50,428 nt of DNA. Source: Pseudooceanicola sp. HF7 (GTDB lineage: Bacteria; Pseudomonadota; Alphaproteobacteria; Rhodobacterales; Rhodobacteraceae). The stretch lies in NCBI RefSeq assembly GCF_011806405.1, contig NZ_JAATOW010000033.1, positions 1-50,428 of the forward strand, in the 5' to 3' direction. Below are positions 16,220 to 24,667 of the stretch, one piece after another; position 1 is the first letter of the stretch; each line of letters opens with the position of its first letter. Position numbers and translations under genes: made by a program. The notes below the pieces were generated by a model. That model saw only the letters and a list, made by a program, of their open reading frames with translations. It was not told the origin of the DNA and searched no databases.

Positions 16220-16732
16220 ATGCGCCTGATGCGCCGTATCCTTGACGTGACGGTCGGTGGCCTGTGCTGCCTGCTTCTGGCCGGCATGGTTGCCGTCCTG
16301 GCCTGGCAGGTCTTCAGTCGCTACATACTGAACGATCCTTCGACCTTCTCCGAAGAGGCGCTGCGCTTCGGTGTCATCTGGCTGTCCCTGATGGGGGCAG
16401 CCTATTCCACCGGGCAGGGCACCCACATGGCCGTGGACCTGCTGCAGGGCGTCCTGAACGGGCGCGCCCTTGTCGCGCAACGCTGCCTGGTGCCGCTGTC
16501 CCTTGCCATCTTCGGCATCGGCGTGCTCGTGCTGGGGGGCTGGCACGGCGTGCAGATCGCGCGCGGCCAGACCAGTGCCGTACTGCAGATCCCCATGGGC
16601 CTGGTCTATGCCAGCCTGCCCGTGAGCGGCGCGCTGATGGCGCTTTATTCGCTTCTCAACCTGACTGACATCCTGCGCGGCGACCGCGCCCCGGCCGATC
16701 CGATGGAACGCGCCGTGATTTCCGGAGACTGA
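16220..16732 (+). CDS. dctQ: TRAP transporter small membrane subunit (DctQ type)
   Basis: A 170-residue protein with four hydrophobic segments. The DctQ signature RYILNDPSTFSEEALRFGVI follows the first helix and WLSLMGAAYSTGQGTHMAVD comes next. GGAG just before TGATC and ATG 16220 makes this start better than the in-frame GTG at 16214. The start lies two bases after the dctP stop, so translation is coupled. It joins DctM in the inner membrane. Confidence 0.9.
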   Translation: MRLMRRILDVTVGGLCCLLLAGMVAVLAWQVFSRYILNDPSTFSEEALRFGVIWLSLMGAAYSTGQGTHMAVDLLQGVLNGRALVAQRCLVPLSLAIFGIGVLVLGGWHGVQIARGQTSAVLQIPMGLVYASLPVSGALMALYSLLNLTDILRGDRAPADPMERAVISGD

Positions 16733-16735
16733 CCC

Positions 16736-18033
16736 ATGGCCGGACAAGCAAGCCTCGTGCTGATCGGCATATTCGGCGTTCTGGCCTTCCTGGGCGTGCC
16801 GCTGGCAGTCTCCATCGTGGCCGCTGCCCTGGGCGCGGTGATGCTGGTGGCGCCGCTGGACATGGCGCTATTCACCTCGGCCCAGAAGATGATGTCCAGC
16901 CTGGACAGCTTCAGCCTGCTGGCGGTGCCCTTCTTCATCCTGTCGGGGGTGATGATGAACTCCGGCGGGATCGCGATCCGGTTGGTGAACTTCGCCAAGC
17001 TGATTTCAGGCCGCATTCCCGGCGCCCTGGCCCAGACCAATATCGCCGGCAACATGCTGTTCGGCTCGATCTCGGGCTCTGCCATCGCGGCCTCTACCTC
17101 CATCGGTGGGGTGATGGTGCCGATGCAGCGCAAGGAAGGCTACGACAACCGCTTCGCGGCGGCGGTCAACATCGTCTCTGCGCCCACGGGCATGCTGATC
17201 CCACCCACGACCGCCTTTATCATCTACTCGCTGGTCTCTGGCGGGACCTCAATCGCGGCGCTGTTCATCGGCGGAGCGGTGGCCGGGGCGCTCTGGGGGA
17301 TCGGGCTTATGGTGCTGACCGGCTTCATGGCCTGGCGGCGCGGCTACAGGCAACCGGCGGCACCTCCCTTCCAGAGGCCTGGCGCATCACCCGCGAAGCG
17401 ATCCCCAGCCTGTTCCTGATCGTGCTGGTCATCGGCGGCATCACCATGGGCATCTTCACCGCAGTCGAGGCCTCTGGCATCGCGGTGCTTTACACCATGT
17501 TGCTGGCCTTCGTGATCCATCGCACGATGCCCGTCACAGCCATGCCCGGCTTCCTGCTGGAAACCGCCCAGATCACGGGTACGATCATGCTGCTGCTGGC
17601 GGCCTCTGCCGCGCTGAGCTTTGCCATGGCCTTTACCGGCATCCCGGCGGCCCTGTCGGCCCTTATCCTGAGCATCAGCGAGAACCCGGCGGTGGTCATG
17701 CTGATCATCAACGTGATCCTGCTGGTGGTCGGCTGCTTCATGGATATCGGGCCCGCGATCCTGATCTTCACCCCGATCCTGCTGCCCATCGCCCAGAAGG
17801 TCGGTTACGATCCGATCCACTTCGGCATCGTCATGGTCTTCAACCTGGCGATCGGCACCATCACGCCCCCCGTTGGGACAGGCCTGTTCGTGGGTGCCTC
17901 CGTCGCAAGGGAAAGGGTCGAACGGATCGTTCCGGTCCTTCTGCCCTTCTACCTTCTGCTCTTCGCCCTGCTGCTGCTGGTCACCTATGTCCCTGCGCTG
18001 ACATTGACCCTACCGCGTCTGCTGGATCTCTGA
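16736..18033 (+). pseudogene. dctM: TRAP transporter large permease (DctM type), frameshifted
   Basis: A DctM permease, with the N-terminal LIGIFGVLAFLGVPLAVSIV helix, LLAVPFFILSGVMMNSGG, and C-terminal FGIVMVFNLAIGTITPPVG. The span is 1298 bases, one short of whole codons. The first frame stops at 17419. A continuous permease reading of about 432 residues is restored if one base is added near 17347, where a CC pair appears to have become a single C (GY then QATGG). All other residues look intact. It may therefore be a sequencing deletion rather than a dead gene. If real, uptake through this TRAP system would be lost. Confidence 0.85.
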
Positions 18034-18089
18034 TCCCGGCTAGCCAGGCGTTGCCAACCCTCCCCCTCCCGAAACCAAGGAGACATTCC

Positions 18090-18914
18090 ATGCTGAACGT
18101 CGAAACACGTCACGCCGTCCACCCCGAACATGCTGCCCTGATGGACACCGACGGGCTGCGCAGCGCCTTCATGGGCGAGGGCCTGTTCGTCGAAGGCCAG
18201 ATCAACCTGATCTATACCCATTACGACCGTTTCGTCCTGGGCGGGGCCGTGCCCGGCAGCGGCAAGCTGGTGCTAGACGTGGTCGAAGAGACCAAGACCC
18301 CCAATTTCCTGGACCGCCGCGAGATGGGCATCGTCAACGTCGGTGAAACCGGCACCGTTTCCGCGGGGGGCGAGACCTATTCGATGAACCGCGGCGATGT
18401 CCTTTACCTGGGCAAGGGCAGCGGCGCCGTGACCTTCGAAGGGGCCGGTCGGTTCTACATCACCTCCGCCCCCGCGCATGAGGCCAAGCCCAGCAAGCTG
18501 ATCACCCTGGACGATTGTGTCGAGGTCAAGCTGGGCGCCAGCGAAACCTCGAACAAGCGGACCATCAAGCAGTTCATCCACCCTACCGTGATGGACAGCT
18601 GCCAGCTGATCCTGGGCTATACCTCGCTTGAGGACGGGTCCGTCTGGAACACCATGCCCGCCCATATTCACGACCGCCGGATGGAGGCCTACCTATACTG
18701 GGGCATGTCCGAAGAGGCGCGCGTGCTGCACCTGATGGGCGAACCCGAAGAGACCCGACACATGTTCATCGCCAACGAGCAGGCGGCAATCTCTCCGCCC
18801 TGGTCGATCCACGCGGGCGCGGGTATCGGGGAATATACCTTCATCTGGGCCATGGCGGGCGACAACGTCGATTACACCGACATGGACTTCATCCAGCCCG
18901 CGGAGCTGAAGTGA
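18090..18914 (+). CDS. kduI: 5-dehydro-4-deoxy-D-glucuronate isomerase
   Basis: A 274-residue KduI with normal length. It has the cupin metal motif in NTMPAHIHDRRMEAYLYW, and further conserved segments NFLDRREMGIVNVG and SPPWSIHAGAGIGEYTFIWAM. It converts 5-keto-4-deoxyuronate to 2,5-diketo-3-deoxygluconate in the cytoplasm. ATG 18090 is chosen over 18051 because AAGGAG lies just upstream and the protein then starts MLNVETRHAV as expected. Its stop overlaps the kduD start. Confidence 0.96.
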   Translation: MLNVETRHAVHPEHAALMDTDGLRSAFMGEGLFVEGQINLIYTHYDRFVLGGAVPGSGKLVLDVVEETKTPNFLDRREMGIVNVGETGTVSAGGETYSMNRGDVLYLGKGSGAVTFEGAGRFYITSAPAHEAKPSKLITLDDCVEVKLGASETSNKRTIKQFIHPTVMDSCQLILGYTSLEDGSVWNTMPAHIHDRRMEAYLYWGMSEEARVLHLMGEPEETRHMFIANEQAAISPPWSIHAGAGIGEYTFIWAMAGDNVDYTDMDFIQPAELK

Positions 18915-19654
18915 TGAGCCTGTTTTCCCTGACGGGCCGCCGGGCGCTGGTTACCGGGGCCAACACCGGTATCGGGCAGGCCATCGCCGTGGCGCTGGCG
19001 GGACAGGGCGCCTCTGTTACCTGCGCCGGTCGTCGTAGCTGCGCCGAGACGGTCGCGGAGATTCAGGCCGCTGGCGGTACCGCCGAGGAACTGATCCTGG
19101 ACCTGGCCGACCCGATGGCGGCAAAGGACCTGTTCGCCGGGGCGGGCTATTCGATCCTGGTCAACAATGCTGGGATCATCCGCCGCAATGACAGCGTCGA
19201 TTTCACGGAAGAGGACTGGGATGCCGTCGTCGACGTGAACATGAAGGCGCTGTTCTTTACCTGCCAGGCCTTCGGGCGTGAGCTGATCGCGCAGGGGCAG
19301 GAGGGTAATATCGTCAACGTCGCTTCGCTGCTGTCCTTCCAGGGCGGGATCCGGGTGCCCAGCTATACGGCCTCCAAGCATGGTGTGTCCGGGATTACCA
19401 AGATCCTGTGCAATGAATGGGCCGGCAAGGGCATCACCGTGAACGCCATTGCGCCGGGCTACATCGCAACCAACAACACCGAGGCGCTGCGTGAGGATCC
19501 CGAGCGCAGCCGCGCGATCCTGGAGCGCATCCCCGCCGGTCGCTGGGGCAAGCCCGAGGATATCGGCGGCACGGCGGCCTACCTATGTTCGCCCGCAGCC
19601 GCCTATGTGAACGGCGCGGTGCTGAACGTCGATGGCGGCTGGATGGCGCGATGA
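18914..19654 (+). CDS. kduD: 2-dehydro-3-deoxy-D-gluconate 5-dehydrogenase (SDR)
   Basis: A 246-residue short-chain dehydrogenase. The cofactor loop is TGANTGIGQAIA, NNAG appears in LVNNAGIIRR, and the catalytic Ser and YTASK (Tyr-x-x-x-Lys) are in place. Its position between kduI and kdgK identifies it as KduD, which reduces 2,5-diketo-3-deoxygluconate to 2-keto-3-deoxygluconate. Translation is coupled to kduI (stop/start overlap) and to kdgK (ATGA overlap). Confidence 0.93.
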   Translation: MSLFSLTGRRALVTGANTGIGQAIAVALAGQGASVTCAGRRSCAETVAEIQAAGGTAEELILDLADPMAAKDLFAGAGYSILVNNAGIIRRNDSVDFTEEDWDAVVDVNMKALFFTCQAFGRELIAQGQEGNIVNVASLLSFQGGIRVPSYTASKHGVSGITKILCNEWAGKGITVNAIAPGYIATNNTEALREDPERSRAILERIPAGRWGKPEDIGGTAAYLCSPAAAYVNGAVLNVDGGWMAR

Positions 19655-20529
19655 ACGCAAAGATCATCTGCCTGGGCGAGGCCATGGGGGAAATCTCTGT
19701 CGCGCCCGGCGGGACGTCGGTCAATGTCGGCGGAGATACCTTCAACACGGCCATCTACATGGTGCGCGAGGGGCTGACAGCAGGCTTTGCCAGTGCCATC
19801 GGCCCGGATCCCTTCGGGAAGATGATCCGGGACCGATTGGGCGTCGAAGGGGTGGCAGACCTGCTGTTCGAAAGCCCCGAAGAGACCGGGCTTTATGCGA
19901 TCACCACTGCGCCCGACGGTGAGCGCAGTTTCTACTATTGGCGCGCGCAGGCGGCAGCCCGGGGCCTGCTGCGCCGACATGGCAGCGCGCTGGCCCCGCT
20001 TCTCGCAGAAACCGAGGGGATCTACCTGTCCGGCATCACGCTTTGGGTGCTGGAACAGGATGCGGAGGCGCTTCTGGGCCTATTGCGCGGCGCGCGGGCC
20101 GGTGGGACCAAGGTGATGTTCGACGGCAATTACCGCCCCCGCCTCTGGGACGGGCAAGAGGATCGCGCAAGGGAGTTGTTCGCCGAGGTGATGGCCCTGT
20201 CTGACATGGTGTTCCCTACCTTCGAGGATGAGCAGCTCTTGTGGCAGGACGGTGATCCGCAGGCCGTGATCGACCGCATCTTGGCCTTGGGTCCGCAGCT
20301 TGTCGTGCTGAAACAGGGGGCGCAGGGCTGTATCCTCGCCACGCCCGAAGGCCAGAACCACGTGCCAGTGCCCCAGCCGGTCACACCCCTGGACACCACT
20401 GCGGCGGGGGACAGTTTCAACGCTGCCTTTCTGGCCGCGCTTTGGTCCGGCGCTTCCGCGCAGGAGGCCGCGCTGGCCGGGCATCGCCTGGCGGGCAAGG
20501 TGATCCGCCATCGTGGGGCGCTGATCTGA
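19651..20529 (+). CDS. kdgK: 2-dehydro-3-deoxygluconokinase (PfkB family)
   Basis: A 292-residue PfkB/ribokinase-family sugar kinase. It has the N-terminal GGDTFNTAIYMVREGL signature and the C-terminal catalytic motif DTTAAGDSFNAAFLAAL with the anion-hole Gly-x-Gly-Asp equivalent. It phosphorylates 2-keto-3-deoxygluconate to KDPG, the Entner-Doudoroff intermediate. No KDPG aldolase gene is present in this window, so that step must be encoded elsewhere. ATG 19651 overlaps the kduD stop. A regulator-like fragment follows its stop in the same frame. Confidence 0.93.
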   Translation: MNAKIICLGEAMGEISVAPGGTSVNVGGDTFNTAIYMVREGLTAGFASAIGPDPFGKMIRDRLGVEGVADLLFESPEETGLYAITTAPDGERSFYYWRAQAAARGLLRRHGSALAPLLAETEGIYLSGITLWVLEQDAEALLGLLRGARAGGTKVMFDGNYRPRLWDGQEDRARELFAEVMALSDMVFPTFEDEQLLWQDGDPQAVIDRILALGPQLVVLKQGAQGCILATPEGQNHVPVPQPVTPLDTTAAGDSFNAAFLAALWSGASAQEAALAGHRLAGKVIRHRGALI

Positions 20530-20715
20530 GCAGACGGACCCGCCTCTGCACTTCCGGATCCGTCAGCACCGGCAGCGGCGCAGGGCCGTCTGCCAGTTGG
20601 CCTGCAGTTGCGCCGGGGCCGCCCGATCCATTCCTTCATCACCGACGATGGCATCTCTGACGCCACCGCCAGGGAATTCGCGCTGCGCGGGATCGAGGTC
20701 CTGGTCGCCCGCTAG
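20530..20715 (+). pseudogene. C-terminal remnant of a DeoR-like regulator
   Basis: After the kdgK stop the same frame stays open to TAG at 20713-20715. Its last part reads RGRPIHSFITDDGISDATAR and then EFALRGIEVLVAR. This resembles the end of DeoR-family sugar regulators (ITDDGIS then GVEVIVA). No start codon or DNA-binding domain is present; the first part is a low-complexity Ala/Pro stretch. It is most likely a decayed gene tail left by a deletion. The family call is from pattern memory only. Confidence 0.45.
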
Positions 20716-20745
20716 CGATCAGGGGTGCTTTCAGGTGCGCCCAGG

Positions 20746-21216
20746 TCAAGCCGCGGCGCTGGTTGCCTCGCTGGCAAGCTGGGCGTTCAGCTTGTGGATC
20801 TGCACGGCGGCATCGGCGGCTTCCCGACCCTTCTTGACGAAATGAGCGTGATAGAAGCCTTCGTGTTCCGCAGAGGGCTGGAAATGGTGCGGCGTCAGCG
20901 AAACGGAGAAGACCGGCACTTCGGTCGCCATCTGCGCATCCATGAGGCCGCTGACCACGGCCTGGGCCACGAAATCATGGCGGTAGATGCCACCATCGAC
21001 CACCAGCGCAGCGGCGGCGATACCGTCATAGCGCCCGGTGCGCGCCAGCTTCTGGGCCAGCATCGGCATTTCAAAGGCGCCGGGAACGTCGAAGCTGTCG
21101 ACGGTTGCGCCAGGCAGCAACTCTGCCAGGCGTTCGGTGAAACCGGCATAGGCCTGATCGACGATATCGGCATGCCAGCGCGCCTTGATGAAGGCGAAGG
21201 TAGGGGATTTTGTCAT
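20746..21216 (-). CDS. ribH: 6,7-dimethyl-8-ribityllumazine synthase, RibH2 type
   Basis: A 156-residue lumazine synthase of the RibH2 (type II, decameric) kind known in Brucella and relatives. Motifs are IKARWHADIVDQAYAGF, DVPGAFEMPMLAQKL, VDGGIYRHDFVAQAV and SLTPHHFQPSAEHEGFYHAH. It condenses the ribityl-pyrimidine with dihydroxybutanone phosphate in riboflavin synthesis. ATG 21216 gives the family N terminus, with AAGGA upstream. The FMN riboswitch upstream at 21303-21436 shows that flavin levels control it. It is a single gene, not next to other rib genes. Confidence 0.94.
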   Translation of the reverse strand: MTKSPTFAFIKARWHADIVDQAYAGFTERLAELLPGATVDSFDVPGAFEMPMLAQKLARTGRYDGIAAAALVVDGGIYRHDFVAQAVVSGLMDAQMATEVPVFSVSLTPHHFQPSAEHEGFYHAHFVKKGREAADAAVQIHKLNAQLASEATSAAA

Positions 21217-21302
21217 GTCTCTGGTCCTTATTCCGAATGACAAGATCCCAGAGCACGTCTGCACGCATGCGCCATCCCCGCAAAAGGGTCGGCGCGTACC
21301 TG

Positions 21303-21436
21303 CATTCTCTTCCATCCGGACTATGACCGTCGGCTCCGGAATTCCACCGGGATCTGCTGACCCGCCACAAGGGACGGCGCTCGCGGGCTATTACCGCCGG
21401 TGGGGAATCTCACCCCGCCCTGAGAACGTCCAAAAG
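21303..21436 (-). promoter_or_regulatory. FMN riboswitch (RFN element)
   Basis: On the minus strand the conserved RFN blocks are all present in order: CAGGGCGGGGTGAGATTCCC, CACCGGCGGTAATAGCCCGC, GGTGGAATTCCGGAGCCGAC and ATAGTCCGGATGGAAGAGAA. The last block ends about 87 bases before the ribH2 start. The intervening leader holds a GCGCC...GGCGC pairing that may form the expression platform. FMN binding is expected to reduce lumazine synthase expression. Confidence 0.96.
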
Positions 21437-21785
21437 CAATATCAGTGGAGTTGCGCAGGTCAAGACAGCAGGATGGGGGCAGGACGCCTTTGACGGCACG
21501 GCGTAAAGTCCCTAGGCAGAGGCTGTGACGGAGGGCAGCCGCCCGAAACCCACAGCGTTCAGATGAATTATTCACATAATCTCTATTACCCGGGCGCCGC
21601 TACGCCTTGCGGAACTGCCGCCTCTTTCAGCACAAAAACAGGGATACGGAAAAATCCCAATCAAAACCTCAGGATCCATGGTCAGCGCCGCAATCGGCCC
21701 TAGATGCAGCCCTGAGCCAACCAAAGCTTGACAATGCAACAGGTTGATCCCGCAATGCACCGGGACGCCAACCTTGGAGAACCAC
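21437..21785. other. Intergenic region between ribH2 leader and the membrane-anchor gene
   Basis: About 350 bases holding divergent promoters. No coding potential, tRNA or repeat was recognised. It must contain the ribH2 promoter on the minus strand and the promoter of the membrane-anchor/PQQ-dehydrogenase pair on the plus strand. Confidence 0.5.
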
Positions 21786-22154
21786 ATGCCGCAATCTGCC
21801 AGACCCGGAACCCCCAGAACGATATTGATCGTCGCAGGCGCGCTTGGCGGGCTTGCCATCGCGATCTACAATTACGTGACGCCGCTGACCGGGGTGAATG
21901 GCACCTATGGCGCGGCATTGGCGATCTTTGGCTGCGCCATGCTGATCCTCGGGGCTTTCGTGGTTCAGCTGACACCGCCGGGTGCACTGCGGGGCAGCTT
22001 CCGCTTCCTGATCGGCCTAGGCGCGGTGCTGACCGCGCTGGCGGGATACTTCCTGCATGAATGGTGGCTGATCGTGGCCATGGCGATCACCCTGCTGGGG
22101 CTGGCCTTCGATATCGCGCAATCGCGTACGACCCGGAAAGGAGCCCTGGCATGA
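21786..22154 (+). CDS. Small four-helix membrane protein, probable anchor of the PQQ dehydrogenase
   Basis: A 122-residue protein with four hydrophobic segments (ILIVAGALGGLAIAIYNYV; GAALAIFGCAMLILGAFVV; FLIGLGAVLTALAGYFL; WLIVAMAITLLGLAFDIA). ATG 21786 follows TTGGAGAA. Its stop overlaps the start of the PQQ dehydrogenase gene. In membrane-bound glucose/quinate dehydrogenases the propeller follows an N-terminal block of about five helices. Here that block seems to be encoded as a separate polypeptide. No sequence family was recognised, so the anchor role is inferred from topology and overlap. Confidence 0.7.
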   Translation: MPQSARPGTPRTILIVAGALGGLAIAIYNYVTPLTGVNGTYGAALAIFGCAMLILGAFVVQLTPPGALRGSFRFLIGLGAVLTALAGYFLHEWWLIVAMAITLLGLAFDIAQSRTTRKGALA

Positions 22155-24559
22155 GCCCCCTGCCCCTCAGGAAATCCGCCCCCCTCACCCTGACCGCCGC
22201 GGCCATCGCGCTGTGCTTGCCCCTGGCCACCTGGGCGCAGGACACGAGCACGACCGGAGATGTCGCCGCCCCCGAAGCCACCGAGACCGTGATCCCGGAA
22301 GGTACCGGGACAGAGGCCGGCGATACGGCACAGACCGAAAGCGCCGAGACTGAAGCTCCGGCGGCGGAAAGTGCCGACACCGAGGCGAGCGAGACCGAAA
22401 GCGCGGACACAGAGATCACGCCCTCTGACGAAGCAGAGACCGATGCGGATACAAGCGCCGATACGGATGCCGCGCCCGAACCCTCTCCTGAAGCCGATAC
22501 AGCCGAGACCCCGGCGCCCGAGGCCGCAGAGGGTGAGGGAACTGCGGCAGAGACCCCTGCCCCCTCTGACGATGCGGAGGCTGAGGCTGACGACAGCGAG
22601 ACGGCGCAGGCCGATGCCGAACCCGCTCCGGTGGTCGAGGACAAGGTGCCCGGCGTCGCCGACCCGATCCTGAACATGGCCGGGCGCACGCGCTCCGACA
22701 TTCCCCTGGTGCCGGGCAGCACCGATTGGGTCAGTTTCCACGGTCAGGAAAACGGCCAGAAGTACTCTCCGCTGGACCAGATCACCGTCGATAACGTGGC
22801 CGACCTGGAAAAGGTCTGGGAAGTGCACACCGGCGATGTCTCTGACGGATCGGGTGACCTGGCCGCGACGGTCTGGTCCGCCACGCCGATCTTCGCCAAC
22901 GACACGCTTTACATCGGCACCCCCTTCTATCGCATCCTGGCGTTGGATCCGGCCAGCGGCGAAGAAAAGTGGAGCTTCGATACCGCCTCTGCCCTGGAAC
23001 CGCTGACCCAGCCGGCGCTGAAGAACCGGGGCGTGGCCTACTGGGAAAGCCCCGATCCCGTCGCGGGAGAGGCCTGCCAGAAGATCGTCTACATCGGCAC
23101 CATGGATGCCCAGCTGTTCGCCGTTGACGCGGACACCGGCGCGCCCTGCGAAAACTTTGCCAATAACGGCGTGCTGGACGTGAACCAGTGGAACAAGGTC
23201 AATGACCGCTTCCCCTTCTCTGTCCTGCAGCCGCCCACCGTTGCGGGCAACCACCTGGTCCTGGGCTGGGCCGGCAAGGACTGGGCCTATGCCGAAGCTC
23301 CTCCCGGCGCGGTCTTCTCTGTCGATCCGCAGACCGGTGAGCTGCAATGGTCCTTCGAGACCCTGCCCGAAGAGATCCGCCGGCAGACCGGCACGGCCAA
23401 CGTCTGGACGCATATGTCCGTGGACGAGGGTCTGAACATGATCTACCTGCCCGTCGCTTCGCCCTCGCCCAACTACTGGGGCGGCAACCGCACGCAGGAA
23501 ATCCCCTATGCGACCTCCACCACGGCGCTGGATCTGGATACGGGCGAAGTCGTCTGGTCGCGCCAGTGGGTGCACCATGACATCTGGGATTACGACATCA
23601 ACTCCGCCCCCACGCTGATGGATATCACCGTCGATGGCGAAGAGGTCCCCGCGCTGATGCAGGCCACCAAGATGGGCTTCCTCTTCGTGGTGAACCGCGA
23701 GACCGGTGAAGACGTCTGGCCGATCGAGGAACGCCCGGTGCCCGGCGGCGATGGAACGGTGGACGGCGAATACTACGCCCCCACCCAGCCCTTCCCGACC
23801 GTCCCGGCCCCCCTGCTGGACCAGTCCGTGAAACCAGAGGTCTGGAAGATCGCGGATATCGTCGGCATGGGCTCCTGCTCCAAGCTGTTTGACGACCTTT
23901 GGTACGAAGGGATGTACACCCCGCCGACGACGAAGGGCGAAGGCGTGCTGACCTATCCCGACAGCGCCGGTGGCGTGCAATGGGGCGGCGTGGCCTTTGA
24001 CCCGGTGACCCAGACGGCGGTCGTGAACACCTCTCATATCGTGCAGTACATCAAGCTGTTCGACCGCGAGGATTACGAAAAGCAGGCCGGCGGGTCGGGC
24101 AATGAAAGCGGCTTCTATCCGCAGGAGGGCGCGCCCTACGGCATGAGCCTGATGACCGCGATGAACTGGCTGGGCATGCCCTGCTGGAAGCCGCCCTACG
24201 GTGAACTGGTCGCGCTGGACATGACGACCGGCGACGTGACCTGGCGCAAACCCATCGGCTCTTCGCAGCGCTATGGCTTCTTCATGCCCGAAAGCATGGG
24301 CTCTCCTACCATCGGCGGCCCGGCGGTCACTGCAGGCGGGCTGATCTTCATCGGCGCGACCATGGACGCCAAGGCGCGCGCCTATGACATGGCGACCGGC
24401 GAAGAGCTGTGGTCAGACCAGCTTGAGGCGCCCGTGGTGGCGAACCCGGCGGTCTACGAGTTCCAGGGCAAGCAATACGTGGCCTTCATCTCCGGCGGGA
24501 ACTCCATCCTGAAGCCGACCGTGGGGGACCAGGTGGCGGTTTACGCCCTGCCGGACTGA
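22151..24559 (+). CDS. PQQ-dependent periplasmic dehydrogenase (glucose/quinate/shikimate family)
   Basis: An 802-residue protein with a signal peptide (LTAAAIALCLPLATWAQ). A very acidic Ala/Glu/Asp/Thr linker of about 130 residues follows, then a PQQ beta-propeller. Family segments include WVSFHGQENGQKYSPLDQIT, AYWESPDP, WTHMSVDEGLNMIYLPVA, HHDIWDYDINSAPTLMDI with the catalytic-site Asp, TKMGFLFVVNRETG, and GGVQWGGVAFDP. It would oxidise a polyol, sugar or quinate in the periplasm and pass electrons to ubiquinone. It differs from E. coli Gcd near the substrate pocket (GTPFYRILALD here), so glucose may not be its substrate. The membrane domain appears to be the preceding overlapping gene. Confidence 0.85.
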   Translation: MSPLPLRKSAPLTLTAAAIALCLPLATWAQDTSTTGDVAAPEATETVIPEGTGTEAGDTAQTESAETEAPAAESADTEASETESADTEITPSDEAETDADTSADTDAAPEPSPEADTAETPAPEAAEGEGTAAETPAPSDDAEAEADDSETAQADAEPAPVVEDKVPGVADPILNMAGRTRSDIPLVPGSTDWVSFHGQENGQKYSPLDQITVDNVADLEKVWEVHTGDVSDGSGDLAATVWSATPIFANDTLYIGTPFYRILALDPASGEEKWSFDTASALEPLTQPALKNRGVAYWESPDPVAGEACQKIVYIGTMDAQLFAVDADTGAPCENFANNGVLDVNQWNKVNDRFPFSVLQPPTVAGNHLVLGWAGKDWAYAEAPPGAVFSVDPQTGELQWSFETLPEEIRRQTGTANVWTHMSVDEGLNMIYLPVASPSPNYWGGNRTQEIPYATSTTALDLDTGEVVWSRQWVHHDIWDYDINSAPTLMDITVDGEEVPALMQATKMGFLFVVNRETGEDVWPIEERPVPGGDGTVDGEYYAPTQPFPTVPAPLLDQSVKPEVWKIADIVGMGSCSKLFDDLWYEGMYTPPTTKGEGVLTYPDSAGGVQWGGVAFDPVTQTAVVNTSHIVQYIKLFDREDYEKQAGGSGNESGFYPQEGAPYGMSLMTAMNWLGMPCWKPPYGELVALDMTTGDVTWRKPIGSSQRYGFFMPESMGSPTIGGPAVTAGGLIFIGATMDAKARAYDMATGEELWSDQLEAPVVANPAVYEFQGKQYVAFISGGNSILKPTVGDQVAVYALPD

Positions 24560-24577
24560 GTGCGGTCTGATTGACCA

Positions 24578-24611
24578 TGCCCCGGGGCGCGCGCTGGTGC
24601 GTCCCGGGGCA
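24578..24611 (+). terminator. First hairpin after the PQQ dehydrogenase
   Basis: TGCCCCGGG (24578-24586) pairs perfectly with CCCGGGGCA (24603-24611). There is no T-run after it, so it may be an auxiliary structure before the stronger terminator that follows. Confidence 0.5.
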
Positions 24612-24615
24612 ACAG

Positions 24616-24653
24616 AAAAGGGGGCTGCGCCTGCGCGCAGCCCCCTTCCTTTT
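24616..24653. terminator. Bidirectional intrinsic terminator between convergent genes
   Basis: An 11-bp perfect GC-rich stem (24620-24630 with 24635-24645) with a four-base loop. It is flanked by AAAA on the left and TTCCTTTT on the right, so it can stop both the PQQ dehydrogenase transcript and the leftward xylonate operon. Confidence 0.88.
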
Positions 24654-24667
24654 GCGTGGCTGCCCCC

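Noticed and set aside
22087-22722. Ser/Ala/Val-repeat protein on the minus strand
   Set aside because: It is the antisense image of the Glu/Ala/Asp linker of the PQQ dehydrogenase.
21965-24037. Very long minus-strand open frames opposite the PQQ dehydrogenase
   Set aside because: They lie antisense to a well-supported gene, are Arg/Gly/His- or Ser-rich with no motif, and arise from the high GC content and the repetitive acidic linker.
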